Source of the DNA: Burkholderia sp. Ax-1719
GTDB taxonomy: Bacteria; Pseudomonadota; Gammaproteobacteria; Burkholderiales; Burkholderiaceae
Length of the DNA stretch: 64,000 bases
Direction: 5' to 3'
Assembly: GCF_011753055.1 (NCBI RefSeq)
Contig: NZ_VWWJ01000016.1
Location: forward strand, 1 to 64,000
Positions within the stretch are counted from its first letter, which is position 1, and each line of letters starts with the position of its first letter. A model generated the notes under the pieces. That model had not been told where the DNA came from. It searched no databases and worked only from the letters and a program-made list of their open reading frames with translations. The position numbers and the translations under genes were made by a program. Below, in pieces: positions 1 to 9,303 of the stretch.

Positions 1-2
1 GC

Positions 3-785
3 AGCCAGTGGGCCTTCAAGTTCATGCTGGGTAACGAGCAGTACCGCACCTACGGCTCGGTCACGCAGACGGGCACGAACGCGCTGGGCGATCCGATCAC
101 CACCAGCAACAAGATCCCGACCTTCACCGCCCGCGCGGATTACACGTGGTCGAGCGCGCTGGATATCGGCGGATCGTTCAATATCGGCCGCCAGACGCTG
201 TCGAGCGCGATCGATTCCACCACGGGCCAGGCGGTCTACGGCGCAGGCGGTCAGGCGACCAGCTCGGGCGGCTACTTCTTCTTTGGCGAAGTGGACGCGA
301 GCTACACGGCAGCGGATACCCAGTACAACGCCGAAGTCGATTACGGCCAGCAGCAGCGCGCCGCGTACAACGGCGGCAACGCGCAGTGGTACGGCTTCTC
401 GCTGCTCGCGCACCACAAGTTCAACGCGCCGGTGGTGGGCCGCATGGGCGTGACCGCCCGTTATGACGTGCTCGCCGACAGCAAGAACGGCGGCGGCGGT
501 GGCGGCGTGGCACTCAACGGCAACGGCATGGACCCGTACAACGGTTTTGGTATTGGTGCGGACTGCCTGGCGAATTCGGAAGCCAATGGCGGACTGGGCT
601 TCCAGTGCAAGGGCGCAGTGCGTCAGGACGTAGCGCTGGACCTGCTGTTCTACCCGACTCAGCAGATCACGGTGAAGGTGGAATATCGCCACGACTGGGC
701 GTCACAGAAGGTGTTCCTGCGTAACGACGGCTCGTACAGCAAGAGCAATGACTTGCTGGGCGCGCAGTTCATCTACTCGTTCTAA
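3..785 (+). CDS. C-terminal part of a DUF3138-type putative outer-membrane protein (5' end outside window)
   Basis: The frame is open from the window edge and ends with TAA at 783-785, so about 260 C-terminal residues are visible. They are rich in Gly, Asn and Tyr, with alternating polar and hydrophobic stretches (ARADYTWSS, VKVEYRHDW), and finish ...FIYSF. A terminal Phe after an amphipathic strand is the usual outer-membrane beta-barrel end. From memory of the family I place it with DUF3138, common in Burkholderiaceae, where a signal peptide and coiled coil precede a barrel-like region; that N-terminal part is not in this window. The family's function is unknown to me. A porin-like or phosphate-selective porin relative is the main alternative. 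Confidence 0.65.
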   Translation, partial: SQWAFKFMLGNEQYRTYGSVTQTGTNALGDPITTSNKIPTFTARADYTWSSALDIGGSFNIGRQTLSSAIDSTTGQAVYGAGGQATSSGGYFFFGEVDASYTAADTQYNAEVDYGQQQRAAYNGGNAQWYGFSLLAHHKFNAPVVGRMGVTARYDVLADSKNGGGGGGVALNGNGMDPYNGFGIGADCLANSEANGGLGFQCKGAVRQDVALDLLFYPTQQITVKVEYRHDWASQKVFLRNDGSYSKSNDLLGAQFIYSF

Positions 786-873
786 GGAGTGCGTCTTCGG
801 GTGGCGCGCCTGCGGATTGCTCCGCGCCGCCGCCCGCTTTTTTCGTACGCGCTTTAACCCGTACGTCTCTTCT

Positions 874-2166
874 ATGCTCAAATTCGCCAATCAGTCTCAC
901 GTGCCGTCGTGGTATGCAGCCACCGCCAACGACGCCACGCGCCATCCCGTGTTGCAAGGCACGATCGACGCCGATGTCTGCGTGATCGGCGCTGGTCTCA
1001 CGGGCGTTTCGACGGCCCTCAATCTCGCGGAACGCGGCTATCGCGTCGCGCTGCTCGAAGCGTCGAAAGTCGGATGGGCCGCAAGCGGACGCAACGGCGG
1101 ACAACTGATCGGCGGCTTCGCATGCGGCATCGACACGTTCGGGCAGTTCATGAACGAAGGCGAAGTCAAGCAGATCTGGGCGATGGGGCTCGAAACGCTG
1201 GACATCGTCAAGTCGCGCGTGGCGAAGCATCAGATCGACTGCGCCCTGACCGAAGGCTATTTCACCGCTGCAAACAAGGCGCGCGACGTCGACGACCTCA
1301 AGCAATGGCGCGACGAAGCCGCTCAACGCTTTGGCTACGACCGCTTCCGCTACGTGGATGGCGACGGCGTGCGCCAGTACGTCCAGTCGGAACGCTATCC
1401 TGGCGGCCTGTACGATCCCGATAGCGGTCATCTGCATCCGCTCAACTACACGCTCGGGCTTGCGCGCGCGGCGCGCGAAGCGGGGGTGCAGATTTTCGAA
1501 GACAGCGCCGTCACGAACCTGCGCGACGAACAGGGTGGACACACCGTCGAAACCGCGCAAGGCAAGGTGCGTGCGAAATTCGTTGTGCTCGCATGCAATA
1601 CGCACCTGGGCACGCTCGCGCCAGACCTCGCGCGCAAGATCATGCCGGTAGGCACCTACGTGATCGCCACGGAGCCGCTGGGCAAAGAGCGTATGGCCGC
1701 CCTCATGCCCGCACAGGCGGCTGTCTGCGATAGCCGCTTCGTGCTCGACTACTTCCGCCCGGCGCCGGATACGCGCCTGCTCTGGGGCGGCAAGGTCAGT
1801 TATTCGACCTTCGAGCCGCGCAATCTGGGCGAGGCCATGCGCAGCGATATGCTCAAGACCTTTCCGCAACTCGCCGATGTCAAGGTTGACTATGCGTGGG
1901 GCGGCTTCGTCGATATCACGATGAATCGCGCGCCGCATTTTGGCCGCCTTTCGCCCACGGTATATTTCGCACAGGGCTTTTCGGGCCACGGCGTGAACAC
2001 CACGGGACTCGCGGGCACGCTGATCGCCGAAGCCATCCACGGCCAGGCCGCGCGCTTCGACCTGTTCGGCAAGATCCGCCACCGCGACTTTCCTGGCGGC
2101 GCAGCACTACGCACCCCTGCCCTCGTGCTCGCGATGGCATGGTATCGAATGAAGGACCTGCTTTGA
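874..2166 (+). CDS. FAD-dependent oxidoreductase, DAO/PuuB-like (gamma-glutamylputrescine oxidase family)
   Basis: This 430-residue protein has a dinucleotide-binding motif VIGAGLTG at residues 37-44 and the family signature SGRNGG shortly after it. The middle carries SGHLHPL, and the C-terminal half has WGGFVDIT and QGFSGHG, typical of the D-amino-acid-oxidase-fold enzymes that oxidise gamma-glutamylputrescine or related amines with O2. The frame is open further upstream, but ATG 874 gives the usual family N-terminus (residues leading to PSWY). A near-paralogue follows 27 nt downstream on the same strand, so the two are probably co-transcribed. No other putrescine-pathway gene (puuA, puuC, puuD) is in the window, so the exact substrate is inference. 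Confidence 0.85.
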   Translation: MLKFANQSHVPSWYAATANDATRHPVLQGTIDADVCVIGAGLTGVSTALNLAERGYRVALLEASKVGWAASGRNGGQLIGGFACGIDTFGQFMNEGEVKQIWAMGLETLDIVKSRVAKHQIDCALTEGYFTAANKARDVDDLKQWRDEAAQRFGYDRFRYVDGDGVRQYVQSERYPGGLYDPDSGHLHPLNYTLGLARAAREAGVQIFEDSAVTNLRDEQGGHTVETAQGKVRAKFVVLACNTHLGTLAPDLARKIMPVGTYVIATEPLGKERMAALMPAQAAVCDSRFVLDYFRPAPDTRLLWGGKVSYSTFEPRNLGEAMRSDMLKTFPQLADVKVDYAWGGFVDITMNRAPHFGRLSPTVYFAQGFSGHGVNTTGLAGTLIAEAIHGQAARFDLFGKIRHRDFPGGAALRTPALVLAMAWYRMKDLL

Positions 2167-2193
2167 TGCAACGCTTTTGATGGAACACCACCG

Positions 2194-3498
2194 ATGAAAC
2201 TGGACCTCGACGCCCAGGCGGACGTGCTCGCCCGCCACTCGTATTACGAAGCCACCGCCACGCGCCCCGCCGACGACGACCCGGTACTCGAAGGCGCCGT
2301 CGAAGCGGATGTCTGCGTGATCGGCGCGGGCTTCGCGGGGCTGTCGGTGGCGCTCGAATGCCGCGCGCGCGGGCTGTCGGTCGTGGTGCTCGACGCGCAT
2401 CGGCCTGGCTGGGGCGCGTCGGGGCGCAATGGCGGGCAAACGCTCGTCGGATTCGCGAAGGATGAAGTACTGGAGAAGCAACTCGGCGCGCAAGGGATTC
2501 GTGCGGCGTGGGCGCTTTCGATCGAAGGCGTGGCGCTGGTGAAAGAGCGTATCGCGCGCTACGGCATCGACTGCGATTTCACGTCGGGCTATATGACCGT
2601 GGCGACCAGGCCCAAGCGCGTGCCCGATCTGCGCGCGTGGATGGATGCGGCGCAGAAGCGTTGGGGCTACGACAAGCTCGAATGGCAGGACACCGATGCG
2701 ACGCGCGCGCGCGTGAATTCGCAGGCCTATCTGGCGGGCGTCTACGATCCCGTTTCCGGCCATCTGCATCCGCTCAAGTATTGCCTGGGGCTTGCGGCTG
2801 CCGCGCGCAAGGAAGGCGCGCAACTGTTCGCGCACTCGCGTGCTGTCGATGTGGTGCGCGGCGCGAAACCGGTGGTGAAGACCGCACGCGGCGAGGTGCG
2901 TTGCCGCTTCGTGGTGTCGTGCTGCAATGCTGCGCCTGGTGGCGTGCTGCCGGCCTCCATCGAAGCGCGCATTGCGCCGATCGCCTCATACATCATCGCC
3001 ACCGAACCGCTGGGCCGTGAACGCGCCAACGCGCTGATTCCCAGCCGCGCGGCGATTTGCGACAACAACTTCTTTCTCGACTATTTCCGGCTATCGGCGG
3101 ACGATCGCCTGCTGTTCGGCGGCCGCGCCGACTCGACAGGCGCCGCACCCGCCCAGCTTGCCGAAGCGATGAAGACGCGCATGACCGGCGTGTTTCCGCA
3201 ACTCGAAGGCGTGCAGGCGGAATATGCGTGGGGCGGCTTTGTCGACGTCACGCGCAATCGCGCGCCGGATTTTGGCGCGGTAGACCCGAACTATTTTTAT
3301 GTGCAGGGGTTTTCCGGGCACGGCGTTGCGCTCACGGGCATCGCCGGGCGCGTGGTGGCGCAGGCCATCGCGGGCGAGCGCGCTTCCTACGATCTGTTTT
3401 CGCAGGTGCGTCATGCGCGCTTCCCAGGCGGCCCGGCGTGGCGCAGGCCCGCGCTGGAAATCGGCATGATGTATCACCGCGTGCTGGAGATGTTCTAA
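2194..3498 (+). CDS. FAD-dependent oxidoreductase, PuuB-like paralogue
   Basis: A 434-residue protein closely similar along its length to the preceding gene: VIGAGFAG for FAD binding, GASGRNGG, SGHLHPL, YAWGGFVDVT and QGFSGHG all recur at matching positions. It starts 27 nt after the first oxidoreductase stop. The pair looks like an old tandem duplication that has diverged in the substrate-facing middle part. As for its neighbour, gamma-glutamylputrescine or another primary amine is the likely substrate by family. The stop TAA (3496-3498) overlaps the stop of the convergent acetyltransferase gene, so there is no intergenic space on the 3' side. Confidence 0.85.
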   Translation: MKLDLDAQADVLARHSYYEATATRPADDDPVLEGAVEADVCVIGAGFAGLSVALECRARGLSVVVLDAHRPGWGASGRNGGQTLVGFAKDEVLEKQLGAQGIRAAWALSIEGVALVKERIARYGIDCDFTSGYMTVATRPKRVPDLRAWMDAAQKRWGYDKLEWQDTDATRARVNSQAYLAGVYDPVSGHLHPLKYCLGLAAAARKEGAQLFAHSRAVDVVRGAKPVVKTARGEVRCRFVVSCCNAAPGGVLPASIEARIAPIASYIIATEPLGRERANALIPSRAAICDNNFFLDYFRLSADDRLLFGGRADSTGAAPAQLAEAMKTRMTGVFPQLEGVQAEYAWGGFVDVTRNRAPDFGAVDPNYFYVQGFSGHGVALTGIAGRVVAQAIAGERASYDLFSQVRHARFPGGPAWRRPALEIGMMYHRVLEMF

Positions 3499-4187
3499 AG
3501 CGCGGGTGTGACGCGATAGAGCGAAAATATCTTGCGCGCCTTGAATCCAAGGCGCTCGTAAAGCGCTATCGCCGACGTATTGTCGTCGCGCACATGCAGA
3601 AATGGGGTGTCGCCACGCGCCTGGATCTCGCCGCGAAGGATGTTCATCAGGCGCGCGGCAATGCCCCGGCCGCGATAGCGGTCATCAACGCACACGGCGC
3701 TGATTTCCACATACCCATTCAGTCTCATCCGCTCGCCAGCCATCGCAATGAGCGCGCCGCCATCCCGAATGCCGATATAGTTTCCCGTTTCAATCGTACG
3801 GATTCCGAATGGTCCGGGTTGGGTGCGGGTTGCGAGCTCTAGCATATCGCTGGCGTCGGCTGCGCTCAGGCGGGTTACTTCGGCATCGTCGACGGGTTTC
3901 ATGGGCTTTTCGTCGATCATCTGCAAGACGGCAAACAGGCGCTCGGCCTTTAAACCTTCGACTGCGGGAAGTTCCGACGCCGATTGCAATACGGCCGATG
4001 CGTCCTTGCCGATCAACGCCCCCAGCGCCTGAAAAGCTTCTCGCGTCGGCGTTTGAACAGCCGAGAAGGGCGCGACCGCCGGGTCGTAACGCCGCGCCGC
4101 GCCCGTTCCCAAGGCGAGATTCGCCTGCTTCGTGGTCAAGGCAAACCACGAGGGATTGTCGAGCAGGCTTTCATCGTGATTGTTCAT
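3495..4187 (-). CDS. GNAT-family N-acetyltransferase
   Basis: This 230-residue protein carries a GNAT domain in its C-terminal half. The acetyl-CoA pyrophosphate-binding loop is YRGRGIAARL (around residue 172), followed by strand/helix elements FLHVRDDNTSAIALYERLGF that match the motif A-B region of FR47-like acetyltransferases. The N-terminal 110 residues are not a recognisable second GNAT domain. It is convergent with the PuuB-like pair, with which it shares overlapping stop codons. The acceptor substrate cannot be read from the sequence; small amines, amino acids and protein N-termini are all possible for this family. Confidence 0.85.
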   Translation of the reverse strand: MNNHDESLLDNPSWFALTTKQANLALGTGAARRYDPAVAPFSAVQTPTREAFQALGALIGKDASAVLQSASELPAVEGLKAERLFAVLQMIDEKPMKPVDDAEVTRLSAADASDMLELATRTQPGPFGIRTIETGNYIGIRDGGALIAMAGERMRLNGYVEISAVCVDDRYRGRGIAARLMNILRGEIQARGDTPFLHVRDDNTSAIALYERLGFKARKIFSLYRVTPAL

Positions 4188-4303
4188 CGCGTCTCTCGTA
4201 CATGCGGGTTAGGTGTGTACAGATTCTAGGCGCTGCCCCGGCTCGCGCCATAGAGGCGGAAATGACAGCTTTGAGGTCGTTTGCGACAGACAACCAGTTC
4301 ACC

Positions 4304-5824
4304 TCACTGCAAGCGGGATGTTGCGCCTTTAGCCTCCATCAGCATCCCTCTCACCACGCTCCCCAGCGCTTCCATCATCGTATCCGACGCCTCGGGCGTC
4401 GCTTCCGCATATCCCAGCAAGAAGCCGTTATAGGGTGCGCGACCCGCTGGCGCGCCATCAGCCAGGCAATACGCACTCAATGGCGAGAGCGCGAGTCCAT
4501 ACGCACGCGCCGCCTCGCTCACCGCGACATCGTCGAGCGGCGCATCCAGCCGCACGCTCAGGTGCATACCGCCCGCATCCGCCGACACCGTCATCAGCCC
4601 CACAAGATGCTTTTCGATCGCCGCGACGAGGCCATCGCGACGCGCCAGATACAGCTTGCGCATGCGCCGCAGATGCCGCGCATAGCGTCCGCTTTCGATA
4701 AAGTCCGCCAACGCCAGTTGCTCGGCCACACGCCCTTGTCGCTGGAGCGTGCGATGTGCCGTCTCCATCTGCGCCACCACCTGGCGCGGCACGATCATGA
4801 AGCCGATACGCAGCGCCGGAAACAAGGTCTTGCTGAAGGTGCCGAGGTAAATCACTGGCGTGTCATCGGCGAGTCCCTGGATCGATGGCAGCGGCGGCCC
4901 ATCGTGACGCAACTCGCTGTCGTAGTCGTCCTCGATAATCCACGCGCCGCACGCGCGCGCATGCTCGATCAACGCAAGCCGCCGCTCAAGACTCAGCACG
5001 CAACCGAGCGGATATTGATGCGAGGGCGTGAGATACACCAGACGCGGCGGCCTGACACGCCAGTCTTCCTCGCGCGCGGCCATGCCCGCCGCATCCACGG
5101 GTATCGGCACGAGTGAAAGTCCCGCCGCAAGCATCGCCACGCGTGCGCCCAGGTAGCCCGGATTCTCGATCCACACGCGCTCGCCTTCGTCGGCGAAAAA
5201 ACGCGCACAGATATCGAGGCTCGTTTGCGTGCCGTCGGTGATGAATACTTGATCGGGCTGGCAGCGCACGCCGCGCGAAACGCGCACATATTGCGCGATG
5301 GCCTGCCGCAAGGCGGGCTGGCCCACACTGTCGCCGTAGCCGAGTTCGCTCGCGTCCACCTCGCGCATCGCCCGTTCGAGCGCAGTGCGCCACTGCACGA
5401 GCGGAAAGGCGTCGAGCGCGGGCACGCCGGGCCGAAAGGCGATGGCGTCGCTGCTGGGCGCACGGCGCGGCGGCAACTGACGCACACGGCGCGAGAGCAT
5501 GCGCGGCGCGGTCTCGCCCGGCTCGATTTCCACCGAGGGTTGCGCGGCCGTGGCTTTCACGTCGTTGACGACCGAGCCATGGCGCGTGGCCGTCACAAAG
5601 CCTTCGTCGATCAGCCGCTCGTACGCATAGAGCACCGAATTGCGCGCAATATTGAGCTCCTCAGCCAGCGTTCGACTGGATGCGAGACGCGTACCGCGAC
5701 CAATATCGCCGTCGAGAATCGCGCGGCGCAGGCTCTCGTAGAGCAGATCCTGCTGCGTCAGGCGGCGCGATGCGTTCGCACGCGCCTTGCGCTCGTAAGC
5801 CGACATCATCAGCGCGTAGTCCAA
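4304..5824 (-). CDS. MocR/PdxR-type transcriptional regulator (GntR HTH plus aminotransferase-like domain)
   Basis: This 506-residue protein has a GntR winged helix at about residues 22-88 (LYESLRRAILDGDIGRGTRL..., LAEELNIARNSVLYAYERL). A linker leads to a fold-type I PLP aminotransferase domain with the lysine-bearing YLGTFSKTLFPALRIGF segment. MocR proteins use the PLP domain as a ligand sensor and often control a divergent gene. Here a GNAT acetyltransferase starts 105 nt away on the opposite strand, making it the likely target in addition to autoregulation. PdxR (pyridoxal synthesis) is less likely because no pdxS/pdxT genes are near. Confidence 0.9.
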   Translation of the reverse strand: MDYALMMSAYERKARANASRRLTQQDLLYESLRRAILDGDIGRGTRLASSRTLAEELNIARNSVLYAYERLIDEGFVTATRHGSVVNDVKATAAQPSVEIEPGETAPRMLSRRVRQLPPRRAPSSDAIAFRPGVPALDAFPLVQWRTALERAMREVDASELGYGDSVGQPALRQAIAQYVRVSRGVRCQPDQVFITDGTQTSLDICARFFADEGERVWIENPGYLGARVAMLAAGLSLVPIPVDAAGMAAREEDWRVRPPRLVYLTPSHQYPLGCVLSLERRLALIEHARACGAWIIEDDYDSELRHDGPPLPSIQGLADDTPVIYLGTFSKTLFPALRIGFMIVPRQVVAQMETAHRTLQRQGRVAEQLALADFIESGRYARHLRRMRKLYLARRDGLVAAIEKHLVGLMTVSADAGGMHLSVRLDAPLDDVAVSEAARAYGLALSPLSAYCLADGAPAGRAPYNGFLLGYAEATPEASDTMMEALGSVVRGMLMEAKGATSRLQ

Positions 5825-5929
5825 TCTCGTGGCTCCATGTTTTGTCGCTGGGGTGGGACTAACAATGGTGCCACAAAACGCTTACGCTGGCGTCTGTTAT
5901 CGATTGAAGACAAGACAAGGAGAACGACG

Positions 5930-6391
5930 ATGAGCCAGACGATCCAGGTGCGCGCAGTCACGCCGGCCGACTATGACGCGTGGCGTCCGCTCTGGGACGG
6001 CTACAACCGTTTCTATGGCCGCTTCGATACGACTGCGCTGCCCGAATCGATCACCGCAACCACGTGGACGCGTTTCTTCGACGGCTACGAACCCATGCAT
6101 GCCCTCATCGCGCTGCATGGCGAACGCGTGGTGGGTCTGGTGCATTTCATCTATCACCGCAATACCACGCTCGACGGCCCGATCTGCTATCTGCAGGATC
6201 TGTTCACCGTCGAAGATCTGCGCGGCAAGGGCGTGGGGCGCGCGCTGATCGAAGCGGTTTATGCGCACGCACAGGCCTCCAATTCGAAGCGCGTCTACTG
6301 GCACACCCACGAGACGAATCACACGGCAATGCGCCTCTATGACGATGTCGCCGTCAAGCCCGGCTTCGTTATGTATCGCAAGGACGTTTAA
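5930..6391 (+). CDS. GNAT-family N-acetyltransferase
   Basis: A 153-residue single-domain GNAT protein. The CoA-binding loop is LRGKGVGRALIEAVYAHA, preceded by ICYLQDLFTVEDL and followed by YWHTHETNHTAMRLYD, the typical ending of small-molecule acetyltransferases. The frame is open far upstream, but ATG 5930 has AAGGAG just before it (5918-5923) and gives the normal family length. It is divergent from the MocR regulator, and the 105-nt gap between them is probably a shared control region, so PLP-linked regulation is a reasonable inference. Substrate unknown. Confidence 0.87.
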   Translation: MSQTIQVRAVTPADYDAWRPLWDGYNRFYGRFDTTALPESITATTWTRFFDGYEPMHALIALHGERVVGLVHFIYHRNTTLDGPICYLQDLFTVEDLRGKGVGRALIEAVYAHAQASNSKRVYWHTHETNHTAMRLYDDVAVKPGFVMYRKDV

Positions 6392-6404
6392 CGCGGGCAA
6401 GCCG

Positions 6405-6986
6405 CTACGCGAAGTCGTCGAGTAGCGATGTCCGCACCTCGCCTTCGATGATCTGCGCGGGCAGGCGATAGTGTGGATGATCGCAACCCATCGACAGCGC
6501 CGCGCCCGCGCGTAGCTTGTCGATCATCGCCGGCGTGAATTCGAAGCGCACGAAATGCACCGCCGAGGTCTTTTCGTCGTTGTCGCGGTCAAGGTCTTCG
6601 TCGGCGATGGCGTGGATGGGCGGCTCGCCCTCCACCTGCATGAACACGCGATCCTCGATACCAATCAATCGCGCGAGCGCCGCCTGGCGCTCGATGGCGT
6701 TCTCGTACTCGATCTGCAGGGTCGCCTTCAGGTTGCGGCCGTCCGGCACGAGCGGCAGATAAGCATCGAGTTCGCTTTGTATGCCCTCCTCGTCGAAAAT
6801 CTTCTCGATGTGCAGCATCTCCTGGATCTGATAGCGGATCGTCGCTTCGTCCTCGAAGAGAAACGTCAGGTGGTTGCCCAGCGCCACGGCGCGGCGCTTC
6901 TTGTGTTCGATAATCTTGCCGCGCATCGCGGTGCGTTGCTTCGAATAGGCTTCCAGCGAGAGCAGCGAATCTCTTGCGATCGTCAT
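6405..6986 (-). CDS. DUF3501 family protein
   Basis: A 193-residue protein matching the DUF3501 family: N-terminal RIEHKKRRA-type basic stretch (KIIEHKKRRAVALG), FEDEATIRYQIQEML, and C-terminal VRFEFT and HPHY motifs. The biochemical role of the family is unknown. It lies downstream of the Fe-S oxidoreductase and rubrerythrin genes on the same strand (53-nt and about 150-nt gaps), and this three-gene association recurs in Burkholderiales and some other bacteria. A role in peroxide or redox defence with those partners is inference from linkage only. Confidence 0.85.
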   Translation of the reverse strand: MTIARDSLLSLEAYSKQRTAMRGKIIEHKKRRAVALGNHLTFLFEDEATIRYQIQEMLHIEKIFDEEGIQSELDAYLPLVPDGRNLKATLQIEYENAIERQAALARLIGIEDRVFMQVEGEPPIHAIADEDLDRDNDEKTSAVHFVRFEFTPAMIDKLRAGAALSMGCDHPHYRLPAQIIEGEVRTSLLDDFA

Positions 6987-7039
6987 CGGTTTATCCTTTT
7001 GCGTGGTTGGCTCACGCCGCTAAATCATCGTAGTCCGTA

Positions 7040-8389
7040 TTAAATTCCGTAGGCGCGGCGCAACAAGGTAAGCGGGTGCGCAAGCGGCGGCCCGCCATCG
7101 GCGGCGCCAAGCTTGTTCTCCTCGATGCCTTGCGCGATATGGTGCCCCGCAAGCTGGCAATCGGACGAAATGAAATCGGGCCCGCCCTGCGCCATCTGCT
7201 TGAATACCGGCGTGCCAATCTTCATCGACATCGCATGAAACTCCTTCTTCACGCCGAAGGTGCCCGCATGGCCCGAGCAACGCTCGACCACAGTGACTTT
7301 CGTTTCGGGCACGAGCGACAGCAGGTCCGACGTCTTGCGCCCGATGTTCTGCACGCGTGCGTGACAGGGCACGTGATACGAGACGTTGCCCAGCGGCGTG
7401 CTGAAATCGGTCTTGAGCAGGCCGTCGCGATTGCGCGCCACGAAGTATTCGAACGGATCCCAGAACGCTTCGCTTACGGCGCGCGTGTCGGCGTCGTCGG
7501 GGAACATCAGCGGTAGTTCGTGCTTGTACATCAGCACGCAACTCGGCACAGCGCCCAGCAGCGCGTAGCCTTCACGCGCGTACTGCGCGAGCACGGGCAT
7601 ATTCGCGGCCTGCTTCTTCGCTACGCCTTCGAGGTTGCCCTGTTCGAGCAACGGCATGCCACAGCACGCCTCGCTTTTGACCAGCACGTAGGGAATCGCG
7701 TTGTGATCGAGCAGCGCCAGCAGATCGTGGCCGATGCCGGGTTCGTTGAAGTTCACATAGCAGGTGGCGTAGATGGCGACCTTGCCAGGCGTGCGCTCGC
7801 CGTCGCGCACTTCGCTCGACGCGGCCTTGCGCGCCGCACTGCGAAACTTGCGTGTGGCAAACGAAGGCAGCCACGCCTGCCGATCCACACCTAGCGCATC
7901 TTCCATAAGACCGCGCATCGCTTTCGTGCCATTCACCGCGTTGATGGTTTGCGTGACGACCGGAATGCCCGCGAGATGACCCAGCGCATCGGTATTCGAC
8001 AACACGCGGTCGCGCAGTTCGACTTCACCGTTGCGATAGTGAATCGCCTTCGCGCGCAGCATCAGATGCGGAAAATCGACATTCCACGGATGCGGCGGCA
8101 CATACGGGCATTTCGTCATATAGCAGAGGTCGCAGAGATAACACTGATCGACCACTTTTCCATAGGATGCCTTATCGACATCGTGCGCCTCGCCGGTGTC
8201 GGTTTCGTCGACGAGATCGAATAGCGCCGGAAACGCGCCGCACAGCGAGACGCAACGCCGGCAGCCCGCGCAGATATCGAACACGCGCGCCAGCTCATCG
8301 TCCAGCTTTGCCTGGTCGTAGAACGCCTCGGACTGCCAGTCCAGCGGATGCCGCGTGGGCGCTTCGAGACTGCCTTCCTTGTGGGGCAT
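7040..8389 (-). CDS. Heterodisulfide reductase-related Fe-S oxidoreductase (GlpC/CCG-type)
   Basis: A 449-residue protein with two [4Fe-4S] ferredoxin motifs, CAGCRRCVSLC at residues 40-50 and CYLCDLCYMTKCP about 60 residues later. Two CCG-type cysteine motifs follow in the C-terminal half (EACCGMPL and ERCSGHAG), the arrangement of GlpC and HdrB/D-like electron-transfer proteins. The start at 8389 is supported by AAGGAGA immediately upstream; the open frame extends further but lacks family similarity. It probably passes electrons between a quinone or dehydrogenase and the rubrerythrin encoded just upstream. No membrane segment is visible. Confidence 0.88.
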   Translation of the reverse strand: MPHKEGSLEAPTRHPLDWQSEAFYDQAKLDDELARVFDICAGCRRCVSLCGAFPALFDLVDETDTGEAHDVDKASYGKVVDQCYLCDLCYMTKCPYVPPHPWNVDFPHLMLRAKAIHYRNGEVELRDRVLSNTDALGHLAGIPVVTQTINAVNGTKAMRGLMEDALGVDRQAWLPSFATRKFRSAARKAASSEVRDGERTPGKVAIYATCYVNFNEPGIGHDLLALLDHNAIPYVLVKSEACCGMPLLEQGNLEGVAKKQAANMPVLAQYAREGYALLGAVPSCVLMYKHELPLMFPDDADTRAVSEAFWDPFEYFVARNRDGLLKTDFSTPLGNVSYHVPCHARVQNIGRKTSDLLSLVPETKVTVVERCSGHAGTFGVKKEFHAMSMKIGTPVFKQMAQGGPDFISSDCQLAGHHIAQGIEENKLGAADGGPPLAHPLTLLRRAYGI

Positions 8390-8541
8390 GACGTCTCCTT
8401 TTTCTAATTGATTTTTTGCGCGGTGCGCGCAGGCACGCGTGCGCCGACCGCGCACGCCGCCTGAGCGTTGTGTGCGTCAGTCGCTGCGTGCCGCGCCGTG
8501 CACGAGCCTGAAGGCTCAAACGAGGCCTGAAACCCGCGCGC

Positions 8542-8964
8542 CTATTCGACCAGCGCTTCCAGCGCTTTCGAATAACGGTTCGCGTGACTGCGCTCGGCCT
8601 TGGCTAGCGTTTCGAACCAGTTGGCGATCTCGTCGAAACCTTCGTCGCGCGCCGCCTTGGCCATGCCGGGATACATGTCGGTGTATTCGTGCGTCTCACC
8701 GGCGATGGCGGCTTCCAGATTGAGACGGGAGGTGCCGAAGGGCAGGCCCGTGGCGGGGTCGCCAACGGTTTCCAGATATTCGAGGTGACCGTGCGCGTGG
8801 CCGGTTTCGCCTTCCGCCGTCGAGCGGAATAGCGCGGCGACATCGTTCTGGCCTTCGACGTCGGCCTTGGCTGCGAAGTAGAGATAACGGCGGTTTGCCT
8901 GCGACTCGCCTGCGAAGGCGTCCTTGAGATTTTGCTCGGTCTTCGAGCCTTTGAGCTGTGTCAT
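8542..8964 (-). CDS. Rubrerythrin (diiron protein without rubredoxin domain)
   Basis: A 140-residue four-helix diiron protein. Iron ligands are visible in [23 protein letters not shown] (ExxH), [14 protein letters not shown] and [12 protein letters not shown] (ExxH). The usual C-terminal rubredoxin module with paired CxxC motifs is absent, so it must receive electrons from another protein; the Fe-S oxidoreductase downstream is the obvious candidate. The start 8964 is chosen because GGAGG lies about 7 nt upstream; an upstream ATG in frame would add a non-homologous leader. Predicted role: NADH- or quinol-driven reduction of hydrogen peroxide in the cytoplasm. Confidence 0.92.
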   Translation of the reverse strand: MTQLKGSKTEQNLKDAFAGESQANRRYLYFAAKADVEGQNDVAALFRSTAEGETGHAHGHLEYLETVGDPATGLPFGTSRLNLEAAIAGETHEYTDMYPGMAKAARDEGFDEIANWFETLAKAERSHANRYSKALEALVE

Positions 8965-9303
8965 CTGTGCCTCCATCCATCCTGTTTTGTGGGGACGCGG
9001 CGCTACGCATCTTCGTGCGGTGCAGCAAGACATCATGCGGACTACGCCGCTCTATCAATCTAGGAAATGCGGTTTGCGTTCCCAATTGCGAATTTCAATC
9101 CCGCCGATAGTGCGCGGACAAATCGCGGCCAGGCCTTGCGCGACGGCGTGTCACAGACGGTGTGTCGGTTCTATGGTCTAACCTGAAGTCGTAGGCGTCC
9201 CAATATGTGAAAAACCGACTTGCACATGGATGCATACGTTCTAGACTGAGAGTTCGTCCAGCCTGGTCGCGCGACCGCCCCTCGCGCCATTTTCGGAGTT
9301 CAC
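8965..9303. other. Divergent intergenic region, rubrerythrin / DUF3564
   Basis: About 340 bases between two divergently transcribed genes. It must hold both promoters. I see no reading frame with family similarity and no strong hairpin. No -35/-10 pair was clear enough to call. Confidence 0.5.

Noticed and set aside
769-2082. 437-codon frame antisense to the first FAD oxidoreductase
   Set aside because: No recognisable domain; the sense strand has a dinucleotide-binding motif and family signatures.
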